DNA of 12,125 nt, from assembly GCA_964388665.1 (NCBI GenBank), contig CAYMBJ010000098.1, positions 1-12,125 of the forward strand. The letters are read 5' to 3'. Numbering within the stretch: the stretch's first letter is position 1; each line of letters starts with the position of its first letter. Below, piece by piece: positions 1 to 6,652 of this stretch. Below the pieces are notes generated by a model. It searched no databases and had not been told where the DNA came from. It saw only the letters and a list, made by a program, of their open reading frames with translations. Both the position numbers and the translations under genes were made by a program. Source of the stretch: CALCCV01 sp964388665 (GTDB lineage Bacteria; Bdellovibrionota; Bdellovibrionia; Bdellovibrionales; Bdellovibrionaceae).

Positions 1-86
1 CCGCATCGGGAGGATCACAAGATATTTTTAGTGTGGTTCAGTTCTCGCTTACGAAAAACAATCTTGGGTAAGGTGAAAAAAATGTA

Positions 87-116
87 TTGACTCCCAATGC
101 ATCCTGTCCCTATACA
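87..116 (+). promoter_or_regulatory. Sigma70-type promoter of the padR operon
   Basis: A -35 element TTGACT (87-92) and a -10 element TATACA (111-116) are separated by 18 bases. Transcription would begin near 123-124, only about 11 bases before the ATG at 135. This argues against the TTG at 87 being the padR start codon, because that TTG lies inside the -35 box. The elements are seen directly; activity is inferred. Confidence 0.6.
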
Positions 117-122
117 TTGTAT
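112..122. promoter_or_regulatory. Candidate PadR operator dyad
   Basis: ATACA-T-TGTAT is a perfect 5+5 inverted repeat with a one-base centre. It overlaps the -10 box and lies just before the expected transcription start. PadR proteins commonly bind dyads containing ATGT/ACAT-type half-sites and repress their own operon, so position and sequence fit autorepression. No binding data exist here, and a short dyad can arise by chance in AT-rich DNA. Confidence 0.4.
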
Positions 123-134
123 TACGAGGTATAT

Positions 135-461
135 ATGGCAATCAATAAGGAGCTTTTAAAAGGCAGCACAGCGACACTCGTTATGCAGCTCTTGTCTCGA
201 AGAAGAATGTACGGCTACGAAATCATTAAAGAACTTGAAGTGATGTCCTCGGGGGTTTTTGAACTCAGGGAGGGGACTCTTTATCCCATTTTGCATTCAC
301 TCGAAAATGACAAGCACGTTGTTTCTGAGTGGGTTGGCGAGGAAGGGTGTCGTCAAAGAAAGTATTACCAGCTCACTAAAACTGGAAAAGCCCTTCTTAA
401 AGAGAAAAAGACCGAGTGGATTAATTTTAGATCAGCAGTAGACAGTGTGGTCTTAGGCTAG
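135..461 (+). CDS. PadR family transcriptional repressor
   Basis: This 108-residue protein is a typical short PadR regulator, a winged-helix DNA-binding protein acting in the cytoplasm. Family hallmarks are visible: 'LKGSTATLVMQLLSRRRMYGYEI' near residues 8-30 (helix 1 and the start of the wHTH), 'REGTLYPILHSLE' near residues 45-57 (recognition helix), and 'RKYYQLTKTGKALL' near residues 76-89 (wing, then dimerisation helix). The ATG at 135 is preferred over the upstream TTG at 87 because GAGG (126-129) sits 5 bases ahead of it, the family homology starts here, and the promoter occupies 87-116. The stop lies 12 bases before the next gene. PadR regulators are often encoded next to membrane proteins with a DUF1700/HAAS-type domain, as here, and probably repress their own operon. 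The inducing signal cannot be read from the sequence. Confidence 0.9.
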   Translation: MAINKELLKGSTATLVMQLLSRRRMYGYEIIKELEVMSSGVFELREGTLYPILHSLENDKHVVSEWVGEEGCRQRKYYQLTKTGKALLKEKKTEWINFRSAVDSVVLG

Positions 462-473
462 GCGGAGGCTAAA

Positions 474-1631
474 GTGGAAAAGAGAGATCAAATTCAAAGC
501 TACCTGAGCGATGTGGTTCACCATGTCAGATTCAAAGAGGCTCATGCAGACATCAAAGCCGAGCTGAAATTGCACTTTGAAGAGTCGATGGAACAAATCG
601 CGTCTCTTGGTATCGCAAAAGAAGAAGCTGAAGATGAAGCTATTAGGCGCATGGGAAGTGCGTCTGAGGTCGGTCAGAAGCTAAACGAAATTCATTTCCC
701 GAAAATCGATTGGTTATTGGTTGCGGTTGTTATCTGTCTCTTTGGAGTGGGGTTGATCGGGATTTCAAAGACCGAATTTATTGAATTGCATCTTCTATGG
801 TCGTCAATCGGGTTGGTGGTGTGTGGGCTATTTGCATTCCTGCGTCCAACTTGGCTTCAAAGCTTTGCGATACCGCTTTATGTCTTTGCCCTCGCCGTGG
901 GCATTCTCTCTTGGTTTTCTCCTCTGCGCGTTGCGGGACAGAACTATCTTCAGCTGGGTTTGGTAAATGTTAAGTTTATTGATTTGACCGCCGTTATTTT
1001 CACTCTTTCACTTGCGGGTATACTTTCCAAATCAGGCCCACCAAAATTCTTGAATTCATTGATGACTTTGGCAATGTGTCTGATTCCCATTGTGGCGTTT
1101 ATGGCCATAGGCTCGGTGTATGCTACATTTCTCTTTGTGATTCCTGCCGTCACCATGATGGTTTCGGCTCGGAAATCTCCCTCTTTTGTGCTTGGCTACC
1201 TTTTTATTTCGGCGTTCATCATTTCAGGATTCATAAATTCAGGACATTTTGTTCATCCAGAGAAATTAGTAGAACTCACATCCACTGATAGACATACTGA
1301 CTTCATTCTTCTTTTCTTACGATCAATTTGGTCGCCGCTGGCTGCTTTGGTTTCGGCCTTTGCATTTTGCTTACTGGGTCACTGTGCGATGAAGACAAAA
1401 GAAATTAAGAGCAGACTAGGCCAAGTCACTCTCACAGGGATAACGGCCTTCATGAGTGTCGGCGTCCTTTGGGGATTATTCTCGAATTTTGGATTCCTTC
1501 CGATGCCGGTGACAGGAGTTAACATTCCATTCCTGAGTTACGGAGGGTCAATGATGGTTGCGCATTTTGCTTTGGTTGGAATTTCGATAAGTGTCCTGCG
1601 GAGAAAAAATCTCCGATTGGTTAAGATTTGA
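474..1631 (+). CDS. SEDS-family (FtsW/RodA/SpoVE-like) membrane protein with N-terminal HAAS/DUF1700-like domain
   Basis: This is a 385-residue protein with a GTG start behind GGAGG (464-468). Residues 1-75 are soluble and helical with the pattern 'ELKLHFEE...GIAKEEAEDEAIRRMGSASEVG', the PadR-associated HAAS/DUF1700-like prefix domain. About ten hydrophobic helices follow from residue 78. The extracytoplasmic 'HTDFI' (residues 274-278) matches the 'HTDFIF' segment of RodA, so D276 corresponds to the catalytic Asp of SEDS glycosyltransferases. Near the C-terminus 'PVTGVNIPFLSYGGS' (ending at S359) is the SEDS signature. Differences from housekeeping RodA/FtsW are that the usual 'RRW' near the third loop reads 'GQNYLQLG', and 'QPSE' reads 'VKFID'. 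This points to a divergent, conditionally expressed paralogue that may polymerise glycan or have another envelope role. No class B PBP partner is adjacent. PadR-linked SEDS proteins with this prefix are familiar from Firmicutes, so lateral acquisition is possible. Confidence 0.82.
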   Translation: MEKRDQIQSYLSDVVHHVRFKEAHADIKAELKLHFEESMEQIASLGIAKEEAEDEAIRRMGSASEVGQKLNEIHFPKIDWLLVAVVICLFGVGLIGISKTEFIELHLLWSSIGLVVCGLFAFLRPTWLQSFAIPLYVFALAVGILSWFSPLRVAGQNYLQLGLVNVKFIDLTAVIFTLSLAGILSKSGPPKFLNSLMTLAMCLIPIVAFMAIGSVYATFLFVIPAVTMMVSARKSPSFVLGYLFISAFIISGFINSGHFVHPEKLVELTSTDRHTDFILLFLRSIWSPLAALVSAFAFCLLGHCAMKTKEIKSRLGQVTLTGITAFMSVGVLWGLFSNFGFLPMPVTGVNIPFLSYGGSMMVAHFALVGISISVLRRKNLRLVKI

Positions 1632-1641
1632 GAGGTTTACG

Positions 1642-2520
1642 ATGAGATCATTTGGTCTTGTATTATTTGTACTGGTTTGCTGCAAAGCTGTTGCGGTTCC
1701 ACCTGCTGGAGACTGCCATCGACTTGCAAGTGGGATGGGGCGGTATTGTGTTTTGGCTTCGAAGCGGTTGATTCAACGAAACATTCTTTACTATTTTCAT
1801 GGTAGTGGAGGAAGCGAGAGCAGCTGGAATGACGAATTATACTTCACTTCGCAAATTAGAGAGTATTGGAAAAATCGCCAAATGGTCGCGCCAACCGTGG
1901 TATCCGTCAGCTATGGTCCAGATGGACTTCTCGCTCAAAAAAATTCAAGTATGAAGAGCGGGCGATTCGAAGACTTCGTGGAAATCGATTTTCCCGAAAT
2001 TGAAAAGAGAGTGGGCTTTGTCCCACGGCAAAGGACAGTACTGGGAGAGTCCATGGGAGCCTTTAACTCCATTCAGCTAGCTTTGAAAACCAGCCTCTTT
2101 TCTAAGGCTGCAATTCTGTGCGCGCCTATTGCTAATGGTGTCTCTCCGTTTAGCTCGGAAACAGAATTAGCCACATATGTAAAAAACTCGACAGTTTGGC
2201 AATACTATTTGGCCGCTCACAAAGACCCTACAGAGATTTTTCAGAGTGTAGCGGCCATTTCAAGGCACTCTAAAGCCTATTTCCCAAGGGAAGATGAGTG
2301 GAGGTCTGCTGATCCAATTGTTTTGGCAAGAACCACCACAAACAATCGAGTGTCTTTATATTTGGCTAGTGGGTATTACGACAGATTTGTTGCATATGAA
2401 GGAAACAAAAAATTCGCTGAAGCTCTCAAGAGTAGGGGCATAGATGTGAATTGGCGACCTCAATGGGGTGGTCATTGTGCGATCGATATTCCTTCTGTCG
2501 CATCCTTTTTGGCGAATTAG
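1642..2520 (+). CDS. Secreted alpha/beta-hydrolase (serine esterase-like)
   Basis: This is a 292-residue protein starting at an ATG 10 bases after the SEDS stop, with GAGAGG (1630-1635) as ribosome-binding site. An in-frame ATG at 1591 lies inside the SEDS gene and would spoil the signal peptide. The N-terminus 'MRSFGLVLFVLVCCKAVA' is a Sec signal peptide with likely cleavage after AVA. The alpha/beta-hydrolase features are all present: the oxyanion-hole segment 'YYFHGSGGS', the nucleophile elbow 'GESMG' (S137), an acid in 'GYYDRFV' (D247) and a base in 'GGHC' (H278). It resembles the putative-esterase group of periplasmic or extracellular enzymes; the substrate is unknown. Its place as third gene of the padR-SEDS operon suggests an envelope or exported role under the same control, for example on a glycan or acyl ester (inference). 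Confidence 0.75.
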   Translation: MRSFGLVLFVLVCCKAVAVPPAGDCHRLASGMGRYCVLASKRLIQRNILYYFHGSGGSESSWNDELYFTSQIREYWKNRQMVAPTVVSVSYGPDGLLAQKNSSMKSGRFEDFVEIDFPEIEKRVGFVPRQRTVLGESMGAFNSIQLALKTSLFSKAAILCAPIANGVSPFSSETELATYVKNSTVWQYYLAAHKDPTEIFQSVAAISRHSKAYFPREDEWRSADPIVLARTTTNNRVSLYLASGYYDRFVAYEGNKKFAEALKSRGIDVNWRPQWGGHCAIDIPSVASFLAN

Positions 2521-2810
2521 GAATTCTACAGCATTCGACTTGCGAGTTTGAGCGCCGCTGATATCCGCCACGGTGGTTTAAGTAGACTTTATCACTTTTC
2601 GCAGTTAGCGGCGCCACTTGCTGGGCGACCAACGAGACGAGGCCCCTTTTCGTGCAGGTGATCATGTAAATTAGCCTTATAGAGTTTCGCGCGCCACCAG
2701 CGGTCTTATAACCTGGGTAACTGGGTACGCCAGAGCCGGGTGGCTCGGTGGGTGCCTGAGCCGGGCGGCTCGGGCAACCTCATTTGTGGGAGACTGCAGG
2801 CGTGTAAAAA
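2521..2810. other. Non-coding, structured intergenic region
   Basis: This stretch lies between the + strand hydrolase and the - strand hydrolase remnant. No convincing gene is visible on either strand. It is richer in G+C than its surroundings and full of inverted repeats: GCGCCGCT near 2551 pairs with AGCGGCGC near 2608, CCAC-G-GTGG lies near 2569, and two GAGCC/GGCTC hairpins lie at 2733-2774. CTGGGTA occurs twice near 2713-2727. No poly-T run follows the hairpins, so a classical terminator is not evident. It could be a transcription-end region, a degenerate repeat element or the scar of the event that truncated the neighbouring gene. Confidence 0.5.
2733..2774. repeat. Tandem GC-rich hairpin repeat
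   Basis: GAGCCGGGTGGCTC (2733-2746) and GAGCCGGGCGGCTC (2758-2771) are near-identical 14-base units, 25 bases apart start to start. Each folds into a 5-bp stem GAGCC/GGCTC with a 4-base loop. The second stem extends to about 8 bp (2755-2774) if one G-T pair is allowed. No other copy was noticed in this window. Confidence 0.7.
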
Positions 2811-3350
2811 TCAGAGGCCAAAAAGGTAACGCCAAACAGAATTTAGGGCAGCGTAGGATTCTTGATTTGCAGGACTTGTATACTTATGCGGATTACTGAC
2901 TACATCATTGACTATGAGCTGGTGAGAGCGGAAATCCCCTTTAGCAACATCACTAACTATTTGAGGCGAGCCAAAGGTATTGAGTCCTAATGTCGACCAA
3001 GCCAGCAAATGACCGGCGTGTTGAGGCTCGCGGGCATGGCTGAGAACGAAATAGTTGGCAGGTGAAGTCTGCCCCGGATCTACAAGCCATTGCGAGGGAA
3101 CGCCATTTTGTATGTCATATGGACCCGATAGAGAAACAACTCGGGCCACCTTTCGAACTTTGCCGATCAAGGCTGCTGTGCTCGCTCCATGAGAATGCCC
3201 GGCAACTATAACTTTGGAATAATCAATTTTGTCTTCCTCGGTCAGATAGTAACCCCAATCCCCAGGTCTATTGACCTGGCGAAGGTGAGTCAAAACACGC
3301 CTGACACGTTCTTCAATTGATTTTCTTTCGCAAACTTCCCCCGCTTCACC
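2811..3350 (-). pseudogene. 3' remnant of an alpha/beta-hydrolase gene
   Basis: The open frame encodes the C-terminal part of a hydrolase. The segment 'DYSKVIVAGHSHGAST' is the strand and nucleophile elbow (G-H-S-H-G), followed by 'KVARVVSLSGPYD' and a C-terminal region containing 'RSHQLIVND' with a plausible catalytic His. It resembles BPSS1187-type hydrolases of about 300 residues; roughly the first third to half is missing. The frame is open upstream of the TTG at 3293 ('ERKSIEERVRRVLTHL' continues the protein naturally) until a TAG at 3351-3353, and no start with a ribosome-binding site is present. The part with the oxyanion loop and first strands is not found in 3351-3485 in any frame I read. 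This is best read as a 5'-deleted pseudogene. It is unrelated in detail to the intact hydrolase at 1642-2520. Confidence 0.7.
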
Positions 3351-3485
3351 CTAAATTGACTTTCCAAATTGTACCTCAGAAAGCTTCATTTTGTATATTT
3401 ATTGTTTCCAGTGAAGCGACATGTGCCTAATTGATACAACCACAATCCAAAAGCAAAGCAGTTGGGCCTGGGCAATTCAAAGCTG
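3351..3485. other. Intergenic region, no gene seen
   Basis: This AT-rich gap lies between the end of the heme operon and the hydrolase remnant. An ATG near 3389 (- strand) gives only a 12-residue frame ending at the TAG at 3351, in frame with the remnant. A weak AGCAG/CTGCT pairing followed by TTGCTTTT just downstream of the operon could form a poor terminator. I would not call it one. Confidence 0.4.
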
Positions 3486-4445
3486 CTATTTTATCTCAGC
3501 AAAGCCAATGGTGATGACGTCGGCGTCGGATTGTGCCGCCACTCCCAGGACCACGCGCGTGAGCGTTGGTAGATTTGTCATGGGTCCGGCAGGAAGCTGA
3601 CTGGGTAGGGCGACGGGATCAGCGACGGCGTTGACGCTGGCCCAGCGGTTGCCTTGAATGACGTCTTCAGTGCCAAGACCTGAGCCGCTTGCGGGGCGCA
3701 CGTAAACATGCAGACCAGAAATATTGATGGACTGCGAATGCCCAAACAGTCTGGGATTAAAAAGCTTGTATTCATTTTGCGCCGAATTGAATGCGTGGAT
3801 GCTGATTTCAAGAGTAGCACCGGCAAGTGCCGGCACGGCGGGATTGAGATCTGCCAAGGCAAAGCGCAGCACCGCCACTTGATTTCCTGTGATCAGGGGC
3901 AGGGGGTTGGGAATGGCCAATGTGCCTGTGACATAAGGGGGATTGGGCAGAGTCGATCCTGCAATGGCCCCTGCGGTGGAGCTGCCCTGTTGAACTTCGA
4001 TTAGTGCCCATTGAGTCAAGAGACTTTGCATCACCCCAACATTGTTGGGATTGTTGCAGATGGGATTGTTGCAATGGTTGTTGGCAACATAGGACGAAAA
4101 AACAGAAGCGGTGGGATTGGCAAAGTCCACATAGGGTCGCGCAAACTGATAGGCCAGTTCAACATCGGCTGTGGCCCAATTGGGATTGACTCGGTTGGCA
4201 TGGCAACTGTTGCAGCCATTCTCTTGGCCGAAAGCATACAAAGTGGAGCCAAAGCCTTCAAGGGAGGCCGCGGAGAGTTCTGTTTTGTAAGAAGCAAATT
4301 GTTCTTCTTCAATATGGCTGGCATCGCAACCGCATAGCCCCAACACTACAAGCAGAGTCACAATGACAGAGGAAACAATGGGCGCGCCGTTGCTACCGGG
4401 AGAGAATCGGCGTTGAAGAAATGATTTTTGCATTGAGTTCAACAT
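3486..4445 (-). CDS. Exported lipoprotein with c-type heme motif
   Basis: This is a 319-residue protein whose ATG directly abuts the TAA of the upstream Tat-protein gene, implying coupled translation; an ATG four codons later is an alternative start. After a basic N-terminus, a hydrophobic stretch ends in 'LGLCGC', a lipobox with C40 as the probable lipidated residue. 'CNSCH' (C78-H82) is a single covalent heme-binding motif. It is followed by 'YVDFANPTASVF' and 'VANNHCNNPIC' (H124, C125, C130), a layout seen in cytochrome-like domains of myxobacterial and Bdellovibrio-type proteins. H124 is a candidate distal ligand (inference). Residues from about 165 on form a beta-rich domain of unknown role ('ALAGATLEISIHAFNSAQ...YKLFNPRL'). 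It is the last gene of the four-gene exported heme operon. Function beyond heme binding at the envelope is unknown. Confidence 0.75.
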   Translation of the reverse strand: MLNSMQKSFLQRRFSPGSNGAPIVSSVIVTLLVVLGLCGCDASHIEEEQFASYKTELSAASLEGFGSTLYAFGQENGCNSCHANRVNPNWATADVELAYQFARPYVDFANPTASVFSSYVANNHCNNPICNNPNNVGVMQSLLTQWALIEVQQGSSTAGAIAGSTLPNPPYVTGTLAIPNPLPLITGNQVAVLRFALADLNPAVPALAGATLEISIHAFNSAQNEYKLFNPRLFGHSQSINISGLHVYVRPASGSGLGTEDVIQGNRWASVNAVADPVALPSQLPAGPMTNLPTLTRVVLGVAAQSDADVITIGFAEIK

Positions 4446-5918
4446 TTACACCACCAAAATATCTTTTGGATCTTGTATGTTCATGGCGGTGAGGGCTGTT
4501 TGCGGAATCGTTCCACCCAAGACCCACTTTAGTGCCGAGAGATACAGACCAGAAACAGCATCGGCTGATGACTTGATGGCAGGTGCTGTTTTTGCATTGC
4601 CATTGTTTGCAGAGATGCTGCCTGTAAAAATTCCGGCTGGTCCTGCGCCCGCCGGGTTAAAGAATATAGCTAGCCCCGCATTGTAAGAACCTCCGGCATC
4701 GCCTCTGGCGACGGGAGCATTTACGGTGGCGGCAGTACCACCAATGGTGGTGGTGACGGATTGCACGCCAGAAGCAATGGCTTGGCCGTTTGAAAAATAC
4801 AAGAATGCACCTGGAGCGCCAGCAGCATAGCAGGCGGCAAGAAACATCACTATGGCGCGGGCTTCTTCGATGTCGGCTGGAGCAATGACAGTCTGTGGAT
4901 TTTGTCCATGATAATCGCGCCCGCCCAGCTCCAGCACCACGCTTCCGATCACACCCAGTGCTGACTGATAATAAGATGCCAGAAGCGCCTGTTCTGCAGC
5001 CGTGAGTTCACTCACTGTGAACAAGGCATTGAGTGCGCTGATGCCAGTGGCAGTAAAGAGCGAGCTGCCAAAATTGGGATCAACTAAGGCAGAATTGCCA
5101 TACAGAGCGCAACCGGTGGAGCTGGCGAGCTCTCTTGCGCCATCGCGAGCGGCGTTGCCAAAGGTATTCCCCATGGCTTCGGCGATATCAATGGCGGCAC
5201 TAGAAGCATCTGTCATGGACTGTGCTGTGACCAGGCCGCTAGCGTTGGGTGAAACCGAAAACAGACTAGCAAGGCCATTGGGGTTCAGACCATTTTTAGA
5301 AATGGAACTGGCCGCAATACCTGTGGCCCAATTGGCCATTTTGTGAGATACAGAAATCCGTAAGTCTTTGGCCATCTGGGTGTTTTTGAAGGAGGCGACT
5401 CCACCCATAAGGCCGGTGTTAGCACCGGCGCCGTCATCGGCATTAAAGGGACCGCGGTGGCCCCCGCCGCTAATGTTACTGAGCACCTTGCTTTGCCAGT
5501 CGGCGGCTCCGCCCACCCAGCCTGGAGGTCCTTGCATAATGGTTGCGCCAAAGGGACTGGTGGTGTCGATGACCAAATTGGGTCCCAGCTTTAAAAGATT
5601 GGTTCCCGAAATTCCGTAGTTGGCTGCGACCGTGGCATTCATGATTGCGGCTTGATCTTCACCAATGAATCGTGCGCCCATTGTGGGTCCGCCCTGAGCA
5701 TAGATCTGCGCGATGGCGCCAGGTGCGCGACTGGCAGGAGGGCAGGTCAAGGTGGCGGCGTCAGCGCGCCTGCTCACAAGTTGCAGGAGTGCTGGTGGCA
5801 GGGCTGCAGAAATGAATCCGGTTGCCATGCCCCGGGCTAAAAAATCACGACGAGTGAATCCCACATGATCCGATTTTTCCACAAGGTCTCGCCAATTCTG
5901 TTTCGACTTGTAAGTCAT
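4446..5918 (-). CDS. Tat-exported protein, distant DUF1501-like
   Basis: The 490-residue product begins at the ATG at 5918, which has GAGG 5 bases upstream. A longer in-frame start at 5990 overlaps the previous gene and adds only low-quality sequence. 'TRRDFLA' (22-28, R23 and R24) followed by a hydrophobic stretch and 'ADA' near 52-54 is a twin-arginine signal, so the protein is exported folded. The mature part is Gly/Ala/Asn-rich without CxxCH. 'VVLELGGRDYHGQNP' (327-341) recalls the 'LGGWDTHxNQ' block of DUF1501 proteins. The tail 'SADAVSGLYLSALKWVLGG' also fits that group's end. DUF1501 proteins are commonly encoded with c-type cytochromes, as here. The match is by eye and weak, and metal ligands are not securely identified. 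Gene order and spacing (26 bases after the lipoprotein gene, 0 bases before the heme lipoprotein gene) place it in the operon. Confidence 0.7.
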   Translation of the reverse strand: MTYKSKQNWRDLVEKSDHVGFTRRDFLARGMATGFISAALPPALLQLVSRRADAATLTCPPASRAPGAIAQIYAQGGPTMGARFIGEDQAAIMNATVAANYGISGTNLLKLGPNLVIDTTSPFGATIMQGPPGWVGGAADWQSKVLSNISGGGHRGPFNADDGAGANTGLMGGVASFKNTQMAKDLRISVSHKMANWATGIAASSISKNGLNPNGLASLFSVSPNASGLVTAQSMTDASSAAIDIAEAMGNTFGNAARDGARELASSTGCALYGNSALVDPNFGSSLFTATGISALNALFTVSELTAAEQALLASYYQSALGVIGSVVLELGGRDYHGQNPQTVIAPADIEEARAIVMFLAACYAAGAPGAFLYFSNGQAIASGVQSVTTTIGGTAATVNAPVARGDAGGSYNAGLAIFFNPAGAGPAGIFTGSISANNGNAKTAPAIKSSADAVSGLYLSALKWVLGGTIPQTALTAMNIQDPKDILVV

Positions 5919-5944
5919 AATGTCCTCATCCAAAAAAAAATGAT

Positions 5945-6652
5945 TTAAAGACCCAACATGGTGGTGCCAGCGGTATTCGCGGCGATACACACCGTTATGA
6001 AAGCCATGGTGCTGGTGTTGGTGGCGACCGAGGCTTGCGCTTGAACTAAGTTTGTTAGCACTGTGGTCACAGCAGCGGCGTCTGGTCCTTGCGACGCCAG
6101 CCCGGCCGTGTGTTGGTCAAGCATGCGCATTCCAGCGGCCACCAGCGCAGCCTGATTGGTCGCAATGTTTGCCGATGCGCTCACGCCATACACGCTCGTC
6201 ATCAGCGGCGTGTTGCCCGTGGTAAGGTCGGAGCAGGCCGCATAAGTTAAGAGCTGCACCTGATCAAAGCCGGCGGCTTCTGTAACATTGGTTTTTGAAG
6301 GCAAGTTTGTCTTTACCTGGGCCAAGGTCTTTTTAAAGTTGCCGCGAGTTGCGAGCGCGTTTTTCTCAAGACCATTTTCGATGCGCGTGACCAGACCCAA
6401 GCCCGTGGCAATCAACACCCCTTTTTGATTGCTTCCACCTGTGATGTCCACAGAGGGGCCGGCTTGGTCCACGGTGTTGTTGGGAATTGCGCTGGCCTCA
6501 ATGGCGACTCCCACCTGTCCATGCACAGGTATTTCTTTTTCGTGATCAGAGCAGGCCGCCAGACAAACACTGATCAGGAGCATCGCAACTCCTCTAGATA
6601 TTGCATTTGCACTCACAATTTCACCTTTGAGGTTTAAGAATTTGGAAATCAT
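5945..6652 (-). CDS. Small lipoprotein of the exported heme operon
   Basis: The product has 235 residues if the ATG at 6652 is used. That ATG overlaps the upstream stop as ATGA and has AGGA 5 bases ahead. A GTG at 6616 with AGGTG 5 bases upstream is an equally attractive start and leaves a compact lipoprotein signal, with the lipidated Cys at residue 22 rather than 34. The lipobox is 'CLAAC'. The mature protein is mostly helical, with 'LPSKTNVTEAAGFDQVQLLTYAACSDL' in the middle, a segment type seen in small partners of similar Tat/heme clusters. No heme motif or enzyme signature is visible. Three further Cys residues in the mature part could form disulfides. It is probably an outer-membrane-anchored accessory subunit (inference). 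Confidence 0.7.
   Translation of the reverse strand: MISKFLNLKGEIVSANAISRGVAMLLISVCLAACSDHEKEIPVHGQVGVAIEASAIPNNTVDQAGPSVDITGGSNQKGVLIATGLGLVTRIENGLEKNALATRGNFKKTLAQVKTNLPSKTNVTEAAGFDQVQLLTYAACSDLTTGNTPLMTSVYGVSASANIATNQAALVAAGMRMLDQHTAGLASQGPDAAAVTTVLTNLVQAQASVATNTSTMAFITVCIAANTAGTTMLGL

Noticed and set aside
25..37. 13-base match TTTTTAGTGTGGT shared with 11542-11554
   Set aside because: One such match is expected by chance in a window of this size, and the flanks do not match.
2521..2665. Possible attC site, or tRNA-like remnant on the - strand (GTTAGCG and TCGAAT-like pieces within an inverted repeat)
   Set aside because: The cores do not match GTTRRRY/RYYYAAC, no T-arm with a proper 5-bp stem and TTCRANY loop can be drawn, and no integrase is nearby.
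2426..2665. 79-residue - strand frame antisense to the hydrolase end
   Set aside because: It overlaps a well-supported gene, has no ribosome-binding site, and its composition is that of structured non-coding DNA.
3440..3485. Terminator after the heme operon (AGCAG/CTGCT with TTGCTTTT)
   Set aside because: The stem is only 5 bp with a loop of about 20 bases, too weak to call.
4011..4337. 108-residue + strand frame opposite the heme lipoprotein gene
   Set aside because: It is a shadow frame of a gene with a lipobox and CxxCH, and shows no domain or start signal of its own.
5919..5990. N-terminal extension of the Tat protein (24 extra residues)
   Set aside because: It overlaps the preceding gene, lacks a good ribosome-binding site, and would push the twin-arginine motif unusually far from the N-terminus.
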